Of a stretch of 64,000 bases of DNA, positions 14,908-23,178 are shown one piece after another. Position 1 is the first letter of the stretch; each line of letters opens with the position of its first letter. The notes beneath the pieces are model-generated. The model was given only the letters and a program-made list of their open reading frames with translations, did no database searches and was not told the DNA's origin. A program made the translations under genes and the position numbers. Source of the stretch: Hasllibacter sp963833115 (lineage in GTDB: Bacteria; Pseudomonadota; Alphaproteobacteria; Rhodobacterales; Rhodobacteraceae); the NCBI GenBank assembly GCA_963833115.1, contig CAWHWS010000002.1, forward strand, positions 310,001-374,000, written 5' to 3'.

Positions 14908-16883
14908 TCCGCCGCCTCCAGCACCGGCGCATCCACTGGCATCGTCTCCGCGTCCACCACCACCAGCGTCGCCCGGATCGACCCCTTCCGCCCGTCCTCG
15001 TAGGTCACCTCCGTCTCCGTGCGCACCTCCGCCGATCCGTCATACAGCGCCTCGATGATGTCCGCATATTTCTCCTCGATGATCCGCCGCCGCACCTTGC
15101 GCGTGCGCGTCATCTCCCCGTCGTCGGGGTCGAGCTCCTTGTGCAGCACCACGAAGCGATGCACCTGGCAGCCCGACAGCATGTCGTCCTGCGCCACCGA
15201 GCGGTTCACCGCCTCCACGTGCCCCTTCACCGTCTCCAGCACCCGCGCGTTCTGCGACAGCTCCTGATAGCTCGCATAGGCCACGTTGTTGCGCTCGGCC
15301 CAATTGCCCACGGCCGTCAGGTCGATGTTCACGAACGCCGCGCACCGGTCCCGCCCGTTGCCGAACACCACCGCCTCCAGGATGTCGGGATAGAACTTGA
15401 GCTTGTTCTCCACGTATTTCGGCGCGAACAGCGCGCCCGACGCCATCTTCCCCACGTCCTTCGCCCGGTCGATGATCCGCAGGTGGCCCGAGCCCTCCTC
15501 GATGAAGCCGGCATCGCCGGTGGCGACCCAGCCCTCCGGGTCCTTGGTGTCCCGCGTCGATTCCTCGTTCTTGTAGTAGCGCACGAACGTCCCCGGCGAG
15601 CGGTAGAACACCTCCCCCGTCTCCCCGATCCGGATCTCCACCCCCGGGCTCGGCACGCCGACCGTGTCCGAGCGCACCTCGCCGTCGGGCTGCTGCGTGA
15701 TGAAGACCGACGCCTCCGTCTGCCCGTAGAGCTGCTTGAGGTTGATCCCCAGCGCCCGGTAGAAGTCGAAGATCTCCGGTCCGATCGCCTCCCCGGCGGT
15801 GTAGCCCACGCGTACGCGGCTGAACCCCAGCGTGTTCTTCAGGGGCCCGATCACCAGCGCCTTGGCGAGCGCGTATCGCGCCCGGTCCAGGCCCGAGACC
15901 GGCTCCCCGTCCAGCACCTTCGGCCCCACCCGCCGCGCGACGCCCATGCCCCAGTCGAAGAGCCGCTTCTTCGCCGCCCCCGAATCCTCCATCCGGATCA
16001 TCACGTTGGTGAGCTGCGTCTCGAAGACCCGCGGCGGGGCGAAATAGTAGGTCGGCCCGATCTCGCGCAGATCCGCCATCAACGTGTCCGCGCTCTCGGG
16101 GCAGTTGACGCAGAACCCCGTCCAGTAGGCCTGCCCGATCGAGAAGATGAAATCCCCCACCCAGGCCATCGGCAGGTAGGCCAGCACCTCGTCCCCCGCC
16201 CGCAGCCGGTCGAACTCCGACGAGTTGCGCGACGTCTCGATGATGTTGGCGTTGGACAGGACCACGCCCTTCGGCTTGCCCGTCGTCCCGGAGGTGTAGA
16301 GCATCACGCAGGTGTCGCCGTAGCCGAGGCCCTCCCGCCGCCGGCGCAGCTCGTCCTCCAGCCCCGAGGCCCGCCCGGCCGCCTGCACGTCGGCATAGGA
16401 CGTCATCACCGAATGGTCGTAGCGCCGCAGCCCCCGCGCATCGAGGTAGACGATGTGGTCCAGCGAGGCGATCCGCGCCCGCACCTCCTCCACCTTGTCG
16501 ACCTGCTCCTGGTCGCCCGCCACGATGAACCGCGCGCCGCAATGCTCCAGGACGTAGGCGATCTCCTCGCCGACCGCGTCTTGGTAGAGCGGCACCGGCA
16601 CGCAGCCCGCCATCTGCGCCGCGACCATCGCCCAGTAGAGCGCCGGCCGGTTGCGCCCGATCACCGCCACGTGGTCCCCCGGCGCGGCGCCGAGCGTCAG
16701 GAGCCCGAGCGCCAGCGCCTCGATCTCCCCGGCCGCCTCCGCCCAGGTCCAGGCCTGCCAGATCCCGTATTCCTTCTCGCGATAGGCCGCCTTGCCGCCG
16801 TGCCGCGCCACGTTGCGCGCGAGCAGCGCCGGGATCGACGCGGCGTCCGGCTCCGGCGCTCTGCCCTGGGCCGGTGCGGCCAT
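14904..16883 (-). CDS. AMP-forming long-chain fatty acid / acyl-CoA synthetase family protein
   Basis: The protein has 659 residues. The A3 motif MLYTSGTTGKPKGVVLSN, the gate region YLPMAWVGDFIFS, A5 LYGQTEAS, the ATP-binding GWVATGDAGF, and LRIIDRAKDVGKMASGALFAPKYVE are all present, as in bacterial long-chain acyl-CoA synthetases. It activates a carboxylic acid via acyl-AMP to acyl-CoA. The start MAAPAQGRAPEP at 16883 was chosen because sequence further upstream is only low-complexity. It heads the minus-strand importer operon, suggesting that the imported compound is a carboxylic acid activated on entry. Substrate unknown. Confidence 0.9.
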   Translation of the reverse strand: MAAPAQGRAPEPDAASIPALLARNVARHGGKAAYREKEYGIWQAWTWAEAAGEIEALALGLLTLGAAPGDHVAVIGRNRPALYWAMVAAQMAGCVPVPLYQDAVGEEIAYVLEHCGARFIVAGDQEQVDKVEEVRARIASLDHIVYLDARGLRRYDHSVMTSYADVQAAGRASGLEDELRRRREGLGYGDTCVMLYTSGTTGKPKGVVLSNANIIETSRNSSEFDRLRAGDEVLAYLPMAWVGDFIFSIGQAYWTGFCVNCPESADTLMADLREIGPTYYFAPPRVFETQLTNVMIRMEDSGAAKKRLFDWGMGVARRVGPKVLDGEPVSGLDRARYALAKALVIGPLKNTLGFSRVRVGYTAGEAIGPEIFDFYRALGINLKQLYGQTEASVFITQQPDGEVRSDTVGVPSPGVEIRIGETGEVFYRSPGTFVRYYKNEESTRDTKDPEGWVATGDAGFIEEGSGHLRIIDRAKDVGKMASGALFAPKYVENKLKFYPDILEAVVFGNGRDRCAAFVNIDLTAVGNWAERNNVAYASYQELSQNARVLETVKGHVEAVNRSVAQDDMLSGCQVHRFVVLHKELDPDDGEMTRTRKVRRRIIEEKYADIIEALYDGSAEVRTETEVTYEDGRKGSIRATLVVVDAETMPVDAPVLEAAE

Positions 16884-17043
16884 GTCGCGATCCTCCCCGC
16901 ATCGGCGCCCCGTCCGGCGGGGCGTCTCCAGCGCCGGCCATGATGAGGGCGCGCGCGGGGGCCCGTCAATGACCCCGTCGTCGCCCGCGCGGCGACCTCC
17001 GGCCCCGGTTGCCCGGCCCGCCCGGCCGCGCGATACCCGGGTC

Positions 17044-17703
17044 ATGACGCATGACGCCGCGACCGACCTGACCCAATTCCTGGCCGGCCGCCGCTTCGGC
17101 ACCGTGATGGCCGATCCGCCCTGGCGCTTCGCCAACCGCACCGGCAAGGTCGCGCCGGAGCACAAGCGCCTCGCGCGCTATCCCACGATGACGCTCGGCG
17201 ACATCTGCGCCCTGCCCGTGGCCGCGCACCTCGCCGATCCGGCGCATTGCTACCTCTGGGTGCCCAACGCCCTCCTGCCGGACGGGCTGTGCGTGCTCTC
17301 GGCCTGGGGGTTCGAGTACAAGTCCAACATCGTCTGGCACAAGATCCGCAAGGATTCCGCCGAGGACGGGACGACCCTCTCGGACGGCCGCGGCGTCGGC
17401 TTCTACTTCCGCAACGTGACCGAGATCCTGCTCTTCGGCACCCGGGGCAAGAACGCGCGCACCCTCGCGCCCGGCCGCCGTCAGGTGAACATGATCCAGA
17501 CCCGCAAGCGCGAGCACTCGCGCAAGCCCGACGAGCAGTATCCCCTGATCGAGGGCTGCTCGCGCGGCCCCTACCTGGAGCTCTTCGGCCGCGGCCGCCA
17601 CTCCGACGCCTGGACCACCTGGGGCAACCAGGCCGATGACGACTACGCCCCCGACTGGGCGACCTACGCCTACAACTCCGCCGCCCCCCCCGCCGCCGAA
17701 TAG
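17044..17703 (+). CDS. MT-A70 family DNA adenine N6-methyltransferase
   Basis: This 219-residue protein has the catalytic motif DPPW at 24-27 (FGTVMADPPWRF), and later HCYLWVPNALLPDGL, FEYKSNIVWHK, FRNVTEILLFGTRGKN and PYLELFGRGRHSDAWTTWGNQ, all typical of the prokaryotic MT-A70 group that methylates adenine in DNA. It lacks a target-recognition extension. It faces a BglII/BstYI-like endonuclease gene tail to tail, so it is most simply the protective methylase of a type II system. The ATG at 17044 begins MTHDAATDLTQFL. Confidence 0.9.
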   Translation: MTHDAATDLTQFLAGRRFGTVMADPPWRFANRTGKVAPEHKRLARYPTMTLGDICALPVAAHLADPAHCYLWVPNALLPDGLCVLSAWGFEYKSNIVWHKIRKDSAEDGTTLSDGRGVGFYFRNVTEILLFGTRGKNARTLAPGRRQVNMIQTRKREHSRKPDEQYPLIEGCSRGPYLELFGRGRHSDAWTTWGNQADDDYAPDWATYAYNSAAPPAAE

Positions 17704-17721
17704 CTCCCGCCGCCCCCGTGG

Positions 17722-17741
17722 GGTGCGTGCTCGCACGCACC
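17722..17741. terminator. Bidirectional hairpin between methylase and endonuclease genes
   Basis: A perfect eight-base-pair stem (17722-17729 with 17734-17741) with loop CTCG sits midway between two convergent stop codons, with C-rich flanks on one strand and G-rich on the other. It has no T tract but is well placed to end transcription from both sides. Confidence 0.5.
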
Positions 17742-17759
17742 GCCCCCCCCGGCGCGCCC

Positions 17760-18563
17760 TCACCCCGCCGGATGCGGCACGACCACCCCCGCCGGCAGCC
17801 CGAGCAGCAGGAGCGGGCAGGGCGCCCCCACCCCGCGCGCGATCCGGTCCTCCAGCTTGGCCCAGTGCGTGGTCGCCGCGCCGAACTTGTCGGCCACGAA
17901 GGACGGCGTGAACGCCGCGGCGAAGTCGCGCCCCGGCGCCACGGCCCGCGCCACCGCCCGCCGCTGCCGGTCGGTGCGCGCCTTCACGCCCAGCGCCGCC
18001 AGCCCCTCCTCGCCGTCCACGCCCATCGCGCGCAGCGTCTCCTCGACGATGGCGCCCATCGCCGCCTGCATCGCCGCCCCGCGCGTGACGATCACCCCCG
18101 CGCTGATGATCCCGGCCGCGTGCAGTCGCTGGAAGTTCTCCAGGTCCCGGTCGAAGAACGGGTCCTTGTTGTTCCACTCGATCTCGAGCGCGATGGTCCC
18201 GGCCGCCCCCGCGCGCACGTGGTCGACCTCGTGGCTCGTCCCGTCGCCGAGCGGCCGGCCGTTCACCGTGGTCACGATCTCGAAGACGTGCTTGCCCCAG
18301 CCCGCCCGCGTCAGGACCCGCCGAAGCCGCTGCGTCGACGCCGCCTCCCCCCCGCCCGAGGCGATGATCTCCGCCGCCGGGATCGCGACCTCGCCGAGCG
18401 CGCGGACCAGCTCCGCCGTCTCGGCCGCGAAGTCGACCGACAGGATCGCCTCGGCATGGCTGCGCGCCGCCACGTCGAACCCCGCCGCCCGCAGCGGCGC
18501 CAGCACCGCCGAACCCGGGCCGGGCGCCGCGGGCGTCGCGAAGAGGTCGGGTATCGGCTCCAT
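17760..18563 (-). CDS. BglII/BstYI-like type II restriction endonuclease
   Basis: The protein has 267 residues. The core TSHEVDHVRAG followed by IALEIEWNNKDPFFDRDLEN (about 130-165) resembles the BglII/BstYI endonuclease family, with an acidic residue in HEVD and an E-x-E-W-N-N-K cluster providing the metal site. The C-terminal part FGAATTHWAKLEDRIARG is also family-like. Start MEPIPDLFATPAAP at 18563. The family cuts GATC-centred hexamers (AGATCT, RGATCY), but specificity here is unknown. Paired with the convergent MT-A70 methylase. Confidence 0.75.
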   Translation of the reverse strand: MEPIPDLFATPAAPGPGSAVLAPLRAAGFDVAARSHAEAILSVDFAAETAELVRALGEVAIPAAEIIASGGGEAASTQRLRRVLTRAGWGKHVFEIVTTVNGRPLGDGTSHEVDHVRAGAAGTIALEIEWNNKDPFFDRDLENFQRLHAAGIISAGVIVTRGAAMQAAMGAIVEETLRAMGVDGEEGLAALGVKARTDRQRRAVARAVAPGRDFAAAFTPSFVADKFGAATTHWAKLEDRIARGVGAPCPLLLLGLPAGVVVPHPAG

Positions 18564-18637
18564 GCCGCGCAGGCTAGCGCGCCCCGCCGCCGGGCGCACG
18601 CGCGCCCGGGCCGGCGGCGTCCGCGGACCGGCGCGCC

Positions 18638-18697
18638 GATGCGCATGGGTTGTGCATGGCATGCGCATGGGGTGTGCATGCCCCGTGCACGCCCCGC
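18638..18697 (+). repeat. GTGCATGG-rich dispersed repeat, copy 1
   Basis: The stretch alternates GCGCATGG and GTGCATG units. Positions 18660-18680 (21 bases) are identical to 51052-51072, and the following CCCGTGCA is also shared. It lies just upstream of the saccharopine dehydrogenase start (18710). Internal palindromes TGCGCA and GCATGC are present. Confidence 0.7.
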
Positions 18698-18709
18698 CGG
18701 AGCCCCGCC

Positions 18710-19801
18710 ATGCCCGACCGCCCCCATCTCTGGCTCCGCGCCGAGAGCCGCGACGGCGAGCGCCGCGCCGGCCTCACCCCCGAGGGCGCCCGGGCCCTCC
18801 TCGAAGCCGGCTGGCGCCTCACCGTCGAGGAAAGCGCCGCCCGCGTCTTCCCCGCCGGCGCCTATCCCGGCGAGCGCGCCCCCGAGGGCACATGGCCGCA
18901 AGCCCCTGACGACGCGGTGATCTTCGGCCTCAAGGAGCTCCCGGAGGACACCGGCCCCCTGCGCCACGCGCACCTGATGTTCGGCCACGCCTACAAGGGC
19001 CAGGTCGCCGGCCGGCACCTCCTGGACCGGCTCGCGGCCGGCGGCGGCACCCTCCTCGACCTCGAATACCTCACCGACGCGCAGGGTCGCCGCCGCGCCG
19101 CCTTCGGCCACTGGGCGGGCTATGCCGGCGCCGCCGTGGCCCTGCGCTGCTGGGCCGCCCAGCGCCGCGGCCACCTCGCCGGCCCGGTCCACGGCCACGC
19201 GTCCGCCCCGGCCATGCTCTTGGAACTGCAGGCGGATCTCGCCGGCCTCGGCACCCGCCCCACCGCCATCGTCGTAGGCGCCCTCGGCCGCGTCGGCCGC
19301 GGCGCGCACGAGCTCCTGACCCACATGGGCGTCCCCTGCACCCTTTGGGACGTCGAGGAGACCAGGGATCGCCGCCACTTCCCCGAGATCCTCGCCCACG
19401 ACATCCTGGTGAACGCCATCCTCGCCCGTCCCGGCGCCCCGGTGCTCGTCCCCTCGAGCGCGGCCCATGCCGTCCGGCGCCTGAGCGTCATCGCCGACAT
19501 CGCCTGCGACCCGCGCTCCGACTTCTCCCCGATCGAGGTCTACGGTGCCGAGACGACCTGGGAAGAACCCGCCATCCGCGTCCACGGCGCCCCGCCCCTC
19601 GACGTCACGGCCATCGACAACCTCCCCTCCCTCCTGCCGCGGGAGAGCTCCGAGGACTTCGCCGCCCAGCTCCTGCCCGTCCTCCTCGAGATGCCGGACG
19701 ATGCGCACGGCACGTGGTTTCGCGTGCGAAACATCCACGCGCGCCATGCCAGCGCAGCGGGCGCCGATGCCGGAGGCGAGGCCGCGTCCGCCGGGCGCTA
19801 G
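18710..19801 (+). CDS. Saccharopine dehydrogenase (NAD+, L-lysine-forming type)
   Basis: This 363-residue protein resembles the fungal Lys1 type, which interconverts saccharopine with lysine and 2-oxoglutarate using NAD. Features: HLWLRAESRDGERRAGLTPEGARALLEAG at the N-terminus (alanine-dehydrogenase-like fold), DDAVIFGLKELPEDTGPLRHAHLMFGHAYKGQ, GYAGAAVALRCW, the second Rossmann region IVVGALGRVGRGAHELL, and YGAETTWEEPA. Since dapB and a dapC-like gene elsewhere in the window indicate diaminopimelate lysine synthesis, this enzyme more likely serves lysine catabolism. Its stop overlaps the convergent SDR gene by 4 bases. Confidence 0.88.
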   Translation: MPDRPHLWLRAESRDGERRAGLTPEGARALLEAGWRLTVEESAARVFPAGAYPGERAPEGTWPQAPDDAVIFGLKELPEDTGPLRHAHLMFGHAYKGQVAGRHLLDRLAAGGGTLLDLEYLTDAQGRRRAAFGHWAGYAGAAVALRCWAAQRRGHLAGPVHGHASAPAMLLELQADLAGLGTRPTAIVVGALGRVGRGAHELLTHMGVPCTLWDVEETRDRRHFPEILAHDILVNAILARPGAPVLVPSSAAHAVRRLSVIADIACDPRSDFSPIEVYGAETTWEEPAIRVHGAPPLDVTAIDNLPSLLPRESSEDFAAQLLPVLLEMPDDAHGTWFRVRNIHARHASAAGADAGGEAASAGR

Positions 19802-20535
19802 CGGCCGAAGACCCGGTACCAGAGCCAGTCGGGGAAGAATTGCCCCGCGCGGAACAGCGCCGCGAACGCGCCGGGGAAGCTCGCCTTGAACCGCTCCGTG
19901 CCCATGAACTGCACCATCCGGCGCGCCGCGTCCTCGGGCTCCAGCAGGAACGGCATCGAGAAATCGTTCTTCTCGGTCAGCCGCGTTCGCACGAAGCCCG
20001 GATTGGCCACCTGCACCTGCACGCCCGTGCCGCGCAGGTCCGCGTGCATCGATTCGGCCAGGACCATCACCGCCGCCTTGCTCGCCGCGTAGCCGATCGC
20101 GCCCGGCAGTCCCCGGAACCCCGAGAGCGAGCCGGTCAGCACCACGTGCCCCTCCCCGCGCGCCACCATGTCGCCGATCACCGCGCCCACGACGCGCGCC
20201 GCCCCTGTGGCGTTGACGTCCATCATCGCCTCGACCCGGCCCGCGTCCCACCGCGCCGCGCCCACCGGCCAGTAGACGCCCGCCAGGAACACCACCCCGT
20301 CGATCCGCCCCGCCGCCGCCGCCGCCGCCGCCACGCTCGCCCCGTCCGCGACGTCCACCGCCAGGGCCTCCGCCCGTCCCGGAAGCTCCGCGGCCAGCGC
20401 GCGCAGCCGGTCCTCCGAGCGCGCCGAGAGCACCAGCTCGCAGCCCATCGCGCTCATCCGGCGCGCGACCTCCCGGCCCAGCCCCTCGGAGGCGCCGACG
20501 ATCCAGTAGCGCTTGCCCGCCCAGTCCCGCGTCAT
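19798..20535 (-). CDS. Short-chain dehydrogenase/reductase (RSP_1087-like)
   Basis: The protein has 245 residues. The nucleotide motif GASEGLGREVARR (13-25), the NAG-like LAGVYWPVG, and the catalytic Ser with YAASK (Tyr-x-x-x-Lys, GAIGYAASKAAVM) place it in the SDR family. It is the last gene of a five-gene minus-strand operon diverging from rpoE-chrR and overlaps the DUF3833 gene by 4 bases (ATGA). The same gene order exists next to rpoE in Rhodobacter sphaeroides, where the operon is induced by singlet oxygen through RpoE. Substrate unknown. Confidence 0.9.
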   Translation of the reverse strand: MTRDWAGKRYWIVGASEGLGREVARRMSAMGCELVLSARSEDRLRALAAELPGRAEALAVDVADGASVAAAAAAAGRIDGVVFLAGVYWPVGAARWDAGRVEAMMDVNATGAARVVGAVIGDMVARGEGHVVLTGSLSGFRGLPGAIGYAASKAAVMVLAESMHADLRGTGVQVQVANPGFVRTRLTEKNDFSMPFLLEPEDAARRMVQFMGTERFKASFPGAFAALFRAGQFFPDWLWYRVFGR

Positions 20536-21134
20536 GCCGCCTCCCGCAGGGGATCGCCCTCGGCGGCGATCCCGATGGGCCGCATCGTCGCGATCAGCTC
20601 GGCGACCGTCACGCCCAGCATGCGGAACTGCGAGCGGTTCATGATCGAGCCGTTCTCCATGAGGTACATCCAGTCGATCACGTCGAGGACGTGCCCCCCC
20701 GCCTCCTTCGGCAGGCGGATGCGGTAGTCGAGCCGCACCGCGCTGCCCTCCTGCCGTCCGGTGCCGATGCCGATGAGGTCGTCCGCCGCCGCCTCGATCG
20801 CGCCGTCCGGCCGCAGCTCGAGGCGCCATTCCCGGTGCTGCACGCGCCCGCTGTCGTATCGGAACGCCTCGCTCATCACGCCCGTGCGCCCGCCGGGCCC
20901 GTCCCGCCAGCGCACGTCCATCCGGGCGACGAAGCGCGAGGTCACGCGCCCCGAGGGCCCGTAGATCACGCCCTCGCACAGGAGCGGGCCGCGCAGACGC
21001 TCGGAGATGTCGAAGGACGGCCCGCCGGCATAGTCCTCCGGCGTCTGCGCGCGGAACGTCCAGAGCCGCGTGCGGACCCAGATCGCGCCGAGCGTGAGGA
21101 TGGCGCCCAGCAGGGCGGCGAAGATCGCGTCCAT
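20532..21134 (-). CDS. DUF3833 family lipocalin-like protein
   Basis: The 200-residue protein has an N-terminal anchor (AIFAALLGAILTLGAIWVRTRLW) and a beta-rich domain with GPLLCEGVIYGPSGRVTSRFVARM, RQEGSAVRLDYRIRLP and DVIDWMYLMENGSIMNRSQ, the DUF3833 signature. The family is linked by neighbourhood to lipid and singlet-oxygen response operons; no reaction has been established here. It overlaps the SDR gene start and follows the MFS gene after 3 bases. Confidence 0.88.
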   Translation of the reverse strand: MDAIFAALLGAILTLGAIWVRTRLWTFRAQTPEDYAGGPSFDISERLRGPLLCEGVIYGPSGRVTSRFVARMDVRWRDGPGGRTGVMSEAFRYDSGRVQHREWRLELRPDGAIEAAADDLIGIGTGRQEGSAVRLDYRIRLPKEAGGHVLDVIDWMYLMENGSIMNRSQFRMLGVTVAELIATMRPIGIAAEGDPLREAA

Positions 21135-21137
21135 GTC

Positions 21138-22388
21138 TCAGTCCTCCGGGATCGGCGTGCGCGCGAGGATCGCGAGCGCCGTCAGCTTCAACAGGCAAGG
21201 CACCGCCGCGTAGAGGACGGTGAGCATCCGGCGCGCGGCCTCCGGCGCCGGCTCCCCCGATACGAACCCCGCCGCCCCGAGGATCGGTAGCAGCACCGCC
21301 GCCGCCAGCGCCAGTGTCGCCTTGCTCACCGTCGCCCAGAGGCCGAACCCCTGCCCGCCGATCGGGGAGACCGCCGCCATGCGCCGCGCGAACGCCGCCG
21401 GCAGGAGCGTCAGGTCCGCGCCGATGCTCGCCCCCGACAGCGCGCTGATCGCCGCGAAGGCCGCGACGTCCCCCGCGCCCAGCGTCGCGGTCCACCCGAA
21501 GGAGGCGATCGCCAGCGCCATCGCCGCCATCAGGGCGCGCCGCGTCCCCCACCGCTCCGCCGCCCGGCCCCAGAGCGGCGCCGAGAGCGCGGCCGACAGG
21601 AAGAACAGCACCAGGAGCGGCCCCGCCGAGCCCGGCGCCTCGAGCCGCCCCTCCACGTAGAAGAGGAACAGCGTCGAGGAGACCGCGACCGGCGCCGCGT
21701 TCACGAAGGCGAGGACCAGCAGCCCCCGCGCCGGCCCGTCCCGCAGGATCGCCCCGATCGGCACCGGCCGGGCGCGGCCCGCCGGAGGGCGCCATTCGGG
21801 GTCCATCGCCCAGGCCGCCAGAAGGGCCGCGCCCGCGAACCCCGCCGCGTAGGCCGCGAAGGGCCGCTCCGTGGCGCCGGCCAGGAGGGTCGGCGCCGCC
21901 GCCGCCAGGCACACGCCCAGGAGCGATCCCGTCTCCCGCCAGGCCGCCAGGCGCACGTGCCCGCCGCGCAGCCCCTGCGCCTTGGCGATCCCTTGCGCGT
22001 AGAACAGGATCGTCAGGAAGGAGAACGCGCTGAAGAGGAGGGCCAGCGACAGCGCGAACCACGCCAGCGGCGCGATGGGCGGCGGCACGGCGAAGAGCAT
22101 CGCCATCGCCCCCGCCAGCGCCGCCGCGCCCCCCGCCGCCGCCGCGCGCCGGCCCCGCCCCAGCCGCTCCGAGGCCCAGCCCAGGAGCGGGTCCTGCACC
22201 ACGTCCAGGAGGCGCAGCCCGAAGAGCGCCGCCCCCAGCGCCCCGAGCGGCACCCCATGGGCCGAGGCGTAATGCTCCGGCGCGTAGATGTAGATCGGCA
22301 GCCCCGCCCCCGCGAGCACGGCGGCGTAGAGCGACCACGCCCAGGGCCGCCCTCCTCGGAGGCCCGCCGCGTGGCCCGGAGCGGTCAA
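21138..22388 (-). CDS. MFS/GPH-type transporter of the RpoE-linked operon
   Basis: The 416-residue protein has about 12 hydrophobic segments. The GPH-family loop 2 motif LLDVVQDPLLGWASERLGRGRR is clear, resembling melibiose-type cation symporters. Its partner genes (FAD oxidoreductase, DUF1365, DUF3833, SDR) suggest movement of a lipid-derived or other oxidative-stress compound rather than a sugar, but this is inference. It begins at ATG 22388, 7 bases after the DUF1365 stop. Confidence 0.85.
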   Translation of the reverse strand: MTAPGHAAGLRGGRPWAWSLYAAVLAGAGLPIYIYAPEHYASAHGVPLGALGAALFGLRLLDVVQDPLLGWASERLGRGRRAAAAGGAAALAGAMAMLFAVPPPIAPLAWFALSLALLFSAFSFLTILFYAQGIAKAQGLRGGHVRLAAWRETGSLLGVCLAAAAPTLLAGATERPFAAYAAGFAGAALLAAWAMDPEWRPPAGRARPVPIGAILRDGPARGLLVLAFVNAAPVAVSSTLFLFYVEGRLEAPGSAGPLLVLFFLSAALSAPLWGRAAERWGTRRALMAAMALAIASFGWTATLGAGDVAAFAAISALSGASIGADLTLLPAAFARRMAAVSPIGGQGFGLWATVSKATLALAAAVLLPILGAAGFVSGEPAPEAARRMLTVLYAAVPCLLKLTALAILARTPIPED

Positions 22389-22395
22389 CGACCCG

Positions 22396-23178
22396 TCATC
22401 GGGAGGTCTTCGCCGCCGGCGGCTCCGGCCGCGCCCGGAACGCCGCCCCCCGCCACCACAGGCGCAGCGCCTGCCAGTGGATCAGGGCCAGCACCCGCCG
22501 GGTGCCCAGCGGCCGGCGCAGCGCCGCGCCCAGGATCGCCCGGTTCGTGAGCGGCCGCACCGGCCCCGACAGGGAGGCCGTCAGCCCCGAGCCGCCTCCC
22601 GCCTCCGGGGCGCGCAGGTCGATGAGGATGCGCACCGCCGCCGCGCTCACGTCGAAGCGGAACCTGTAGCCCCCCGCCACGTCCTGGAACGGCGAGACGT
22701 GCAGCGCCTTGCGCGCATGCAGCACGTCGCGCGCCCCGATCGGGCCGCCATCGTCCCGCCGGCAGAGATAGGAATGCCGGTCGCCATAGGTGTTCGTCAC
22801 CTCGGCGATCGCCACCCGCAGCGCGCCGCCCGGGTCGTGGCAGAGCCAGAACGACACCGGGTTGAACGCATGGCCGAGCACCCGCGGCTGCGCCAGCAGA
22901 AGGACCCGCCCCCCCGGATCCTCCGCGCCCAGCACCTCGCGCACCCAGGCCGCGCCCCGCCCCGCGCCGGGCGGCCCGCCATGGTCGCGCGCGCGCACCG
23001 ACATCGCCCCCCACGCATCCAGCCCGAAGAGCGCGGGCCCGGCCGGCGCGGCCTCGGGCTCCAGCATCACGTAGTCCACCGAATATCGGAACGCCCGGCG
23101 CATCGCGCCCCGCCGCCCGTGCCAGGTGACCGCCGGCACGTGGCGGACCCCGGCCACCGCCGCGCCCGGCGCCGTCAC
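22396..23178 (-). CDS. DUF1365 family protein (RSP_1090-like)
   Basis: This 260-residue protein begins at a GTG (23178) overlapping the upstream stop as GTGA. Family landmarks: YSVDYVMLEPE, LLAQPRVLGHAFNPVSFWLCHD, EVTNTYGDRHSYLC, RKALHVSPFQDVAGGYRFRF. DUF1365 proteins consistently accompany FAD oxidoreductases and fatty-acid methyltransferases. In R. sphaeroides, members of this operon belong to the RpoE singlet-oxygen regulon. No cyclopropane/furan-lipid methyltransferase gene lies beside it here. Confidence 0.9.
   Translation of the reverse strand: MTAPGAAVAGVRHVPAVTWHGRRGAMRRAFRYSVDYVMLEPEAAPAGPALFGLDAWGAMSVRARDHGGPPGAGRGAAWVREVLGAEDPGGRVLLLAQPRVLGHAFNPVSFWLCHDPGGALRVAIAEVTNTYGDRHSYLCRRDDGGPIGARDVLHARKALHVSPFQDVAGGYRFRFDVSAAAVRILIDLRAPEAGGGSGLTASLSGPVRPLTNRAILGAALRRPLGTRRVLALIHWQALRLWWRGAAFRARPEPPAAKTSR

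Noticed and set aside
14799..16943. A 714-codon plus-strand frame opposite the acyl-CoA synthetase.
   Set aside because: No recognisable domain, strongly biased composition, and fully explained by the GC-rich coding strand of the synthetase.
17760..18563. Depletion of AGATCT in the window as evidence of the nuclease specificity.
   Set aside because: AGATCT occurs several times by eye (for example near 472, 11827, 15774 and 62193), so no avoidance can be claimed.
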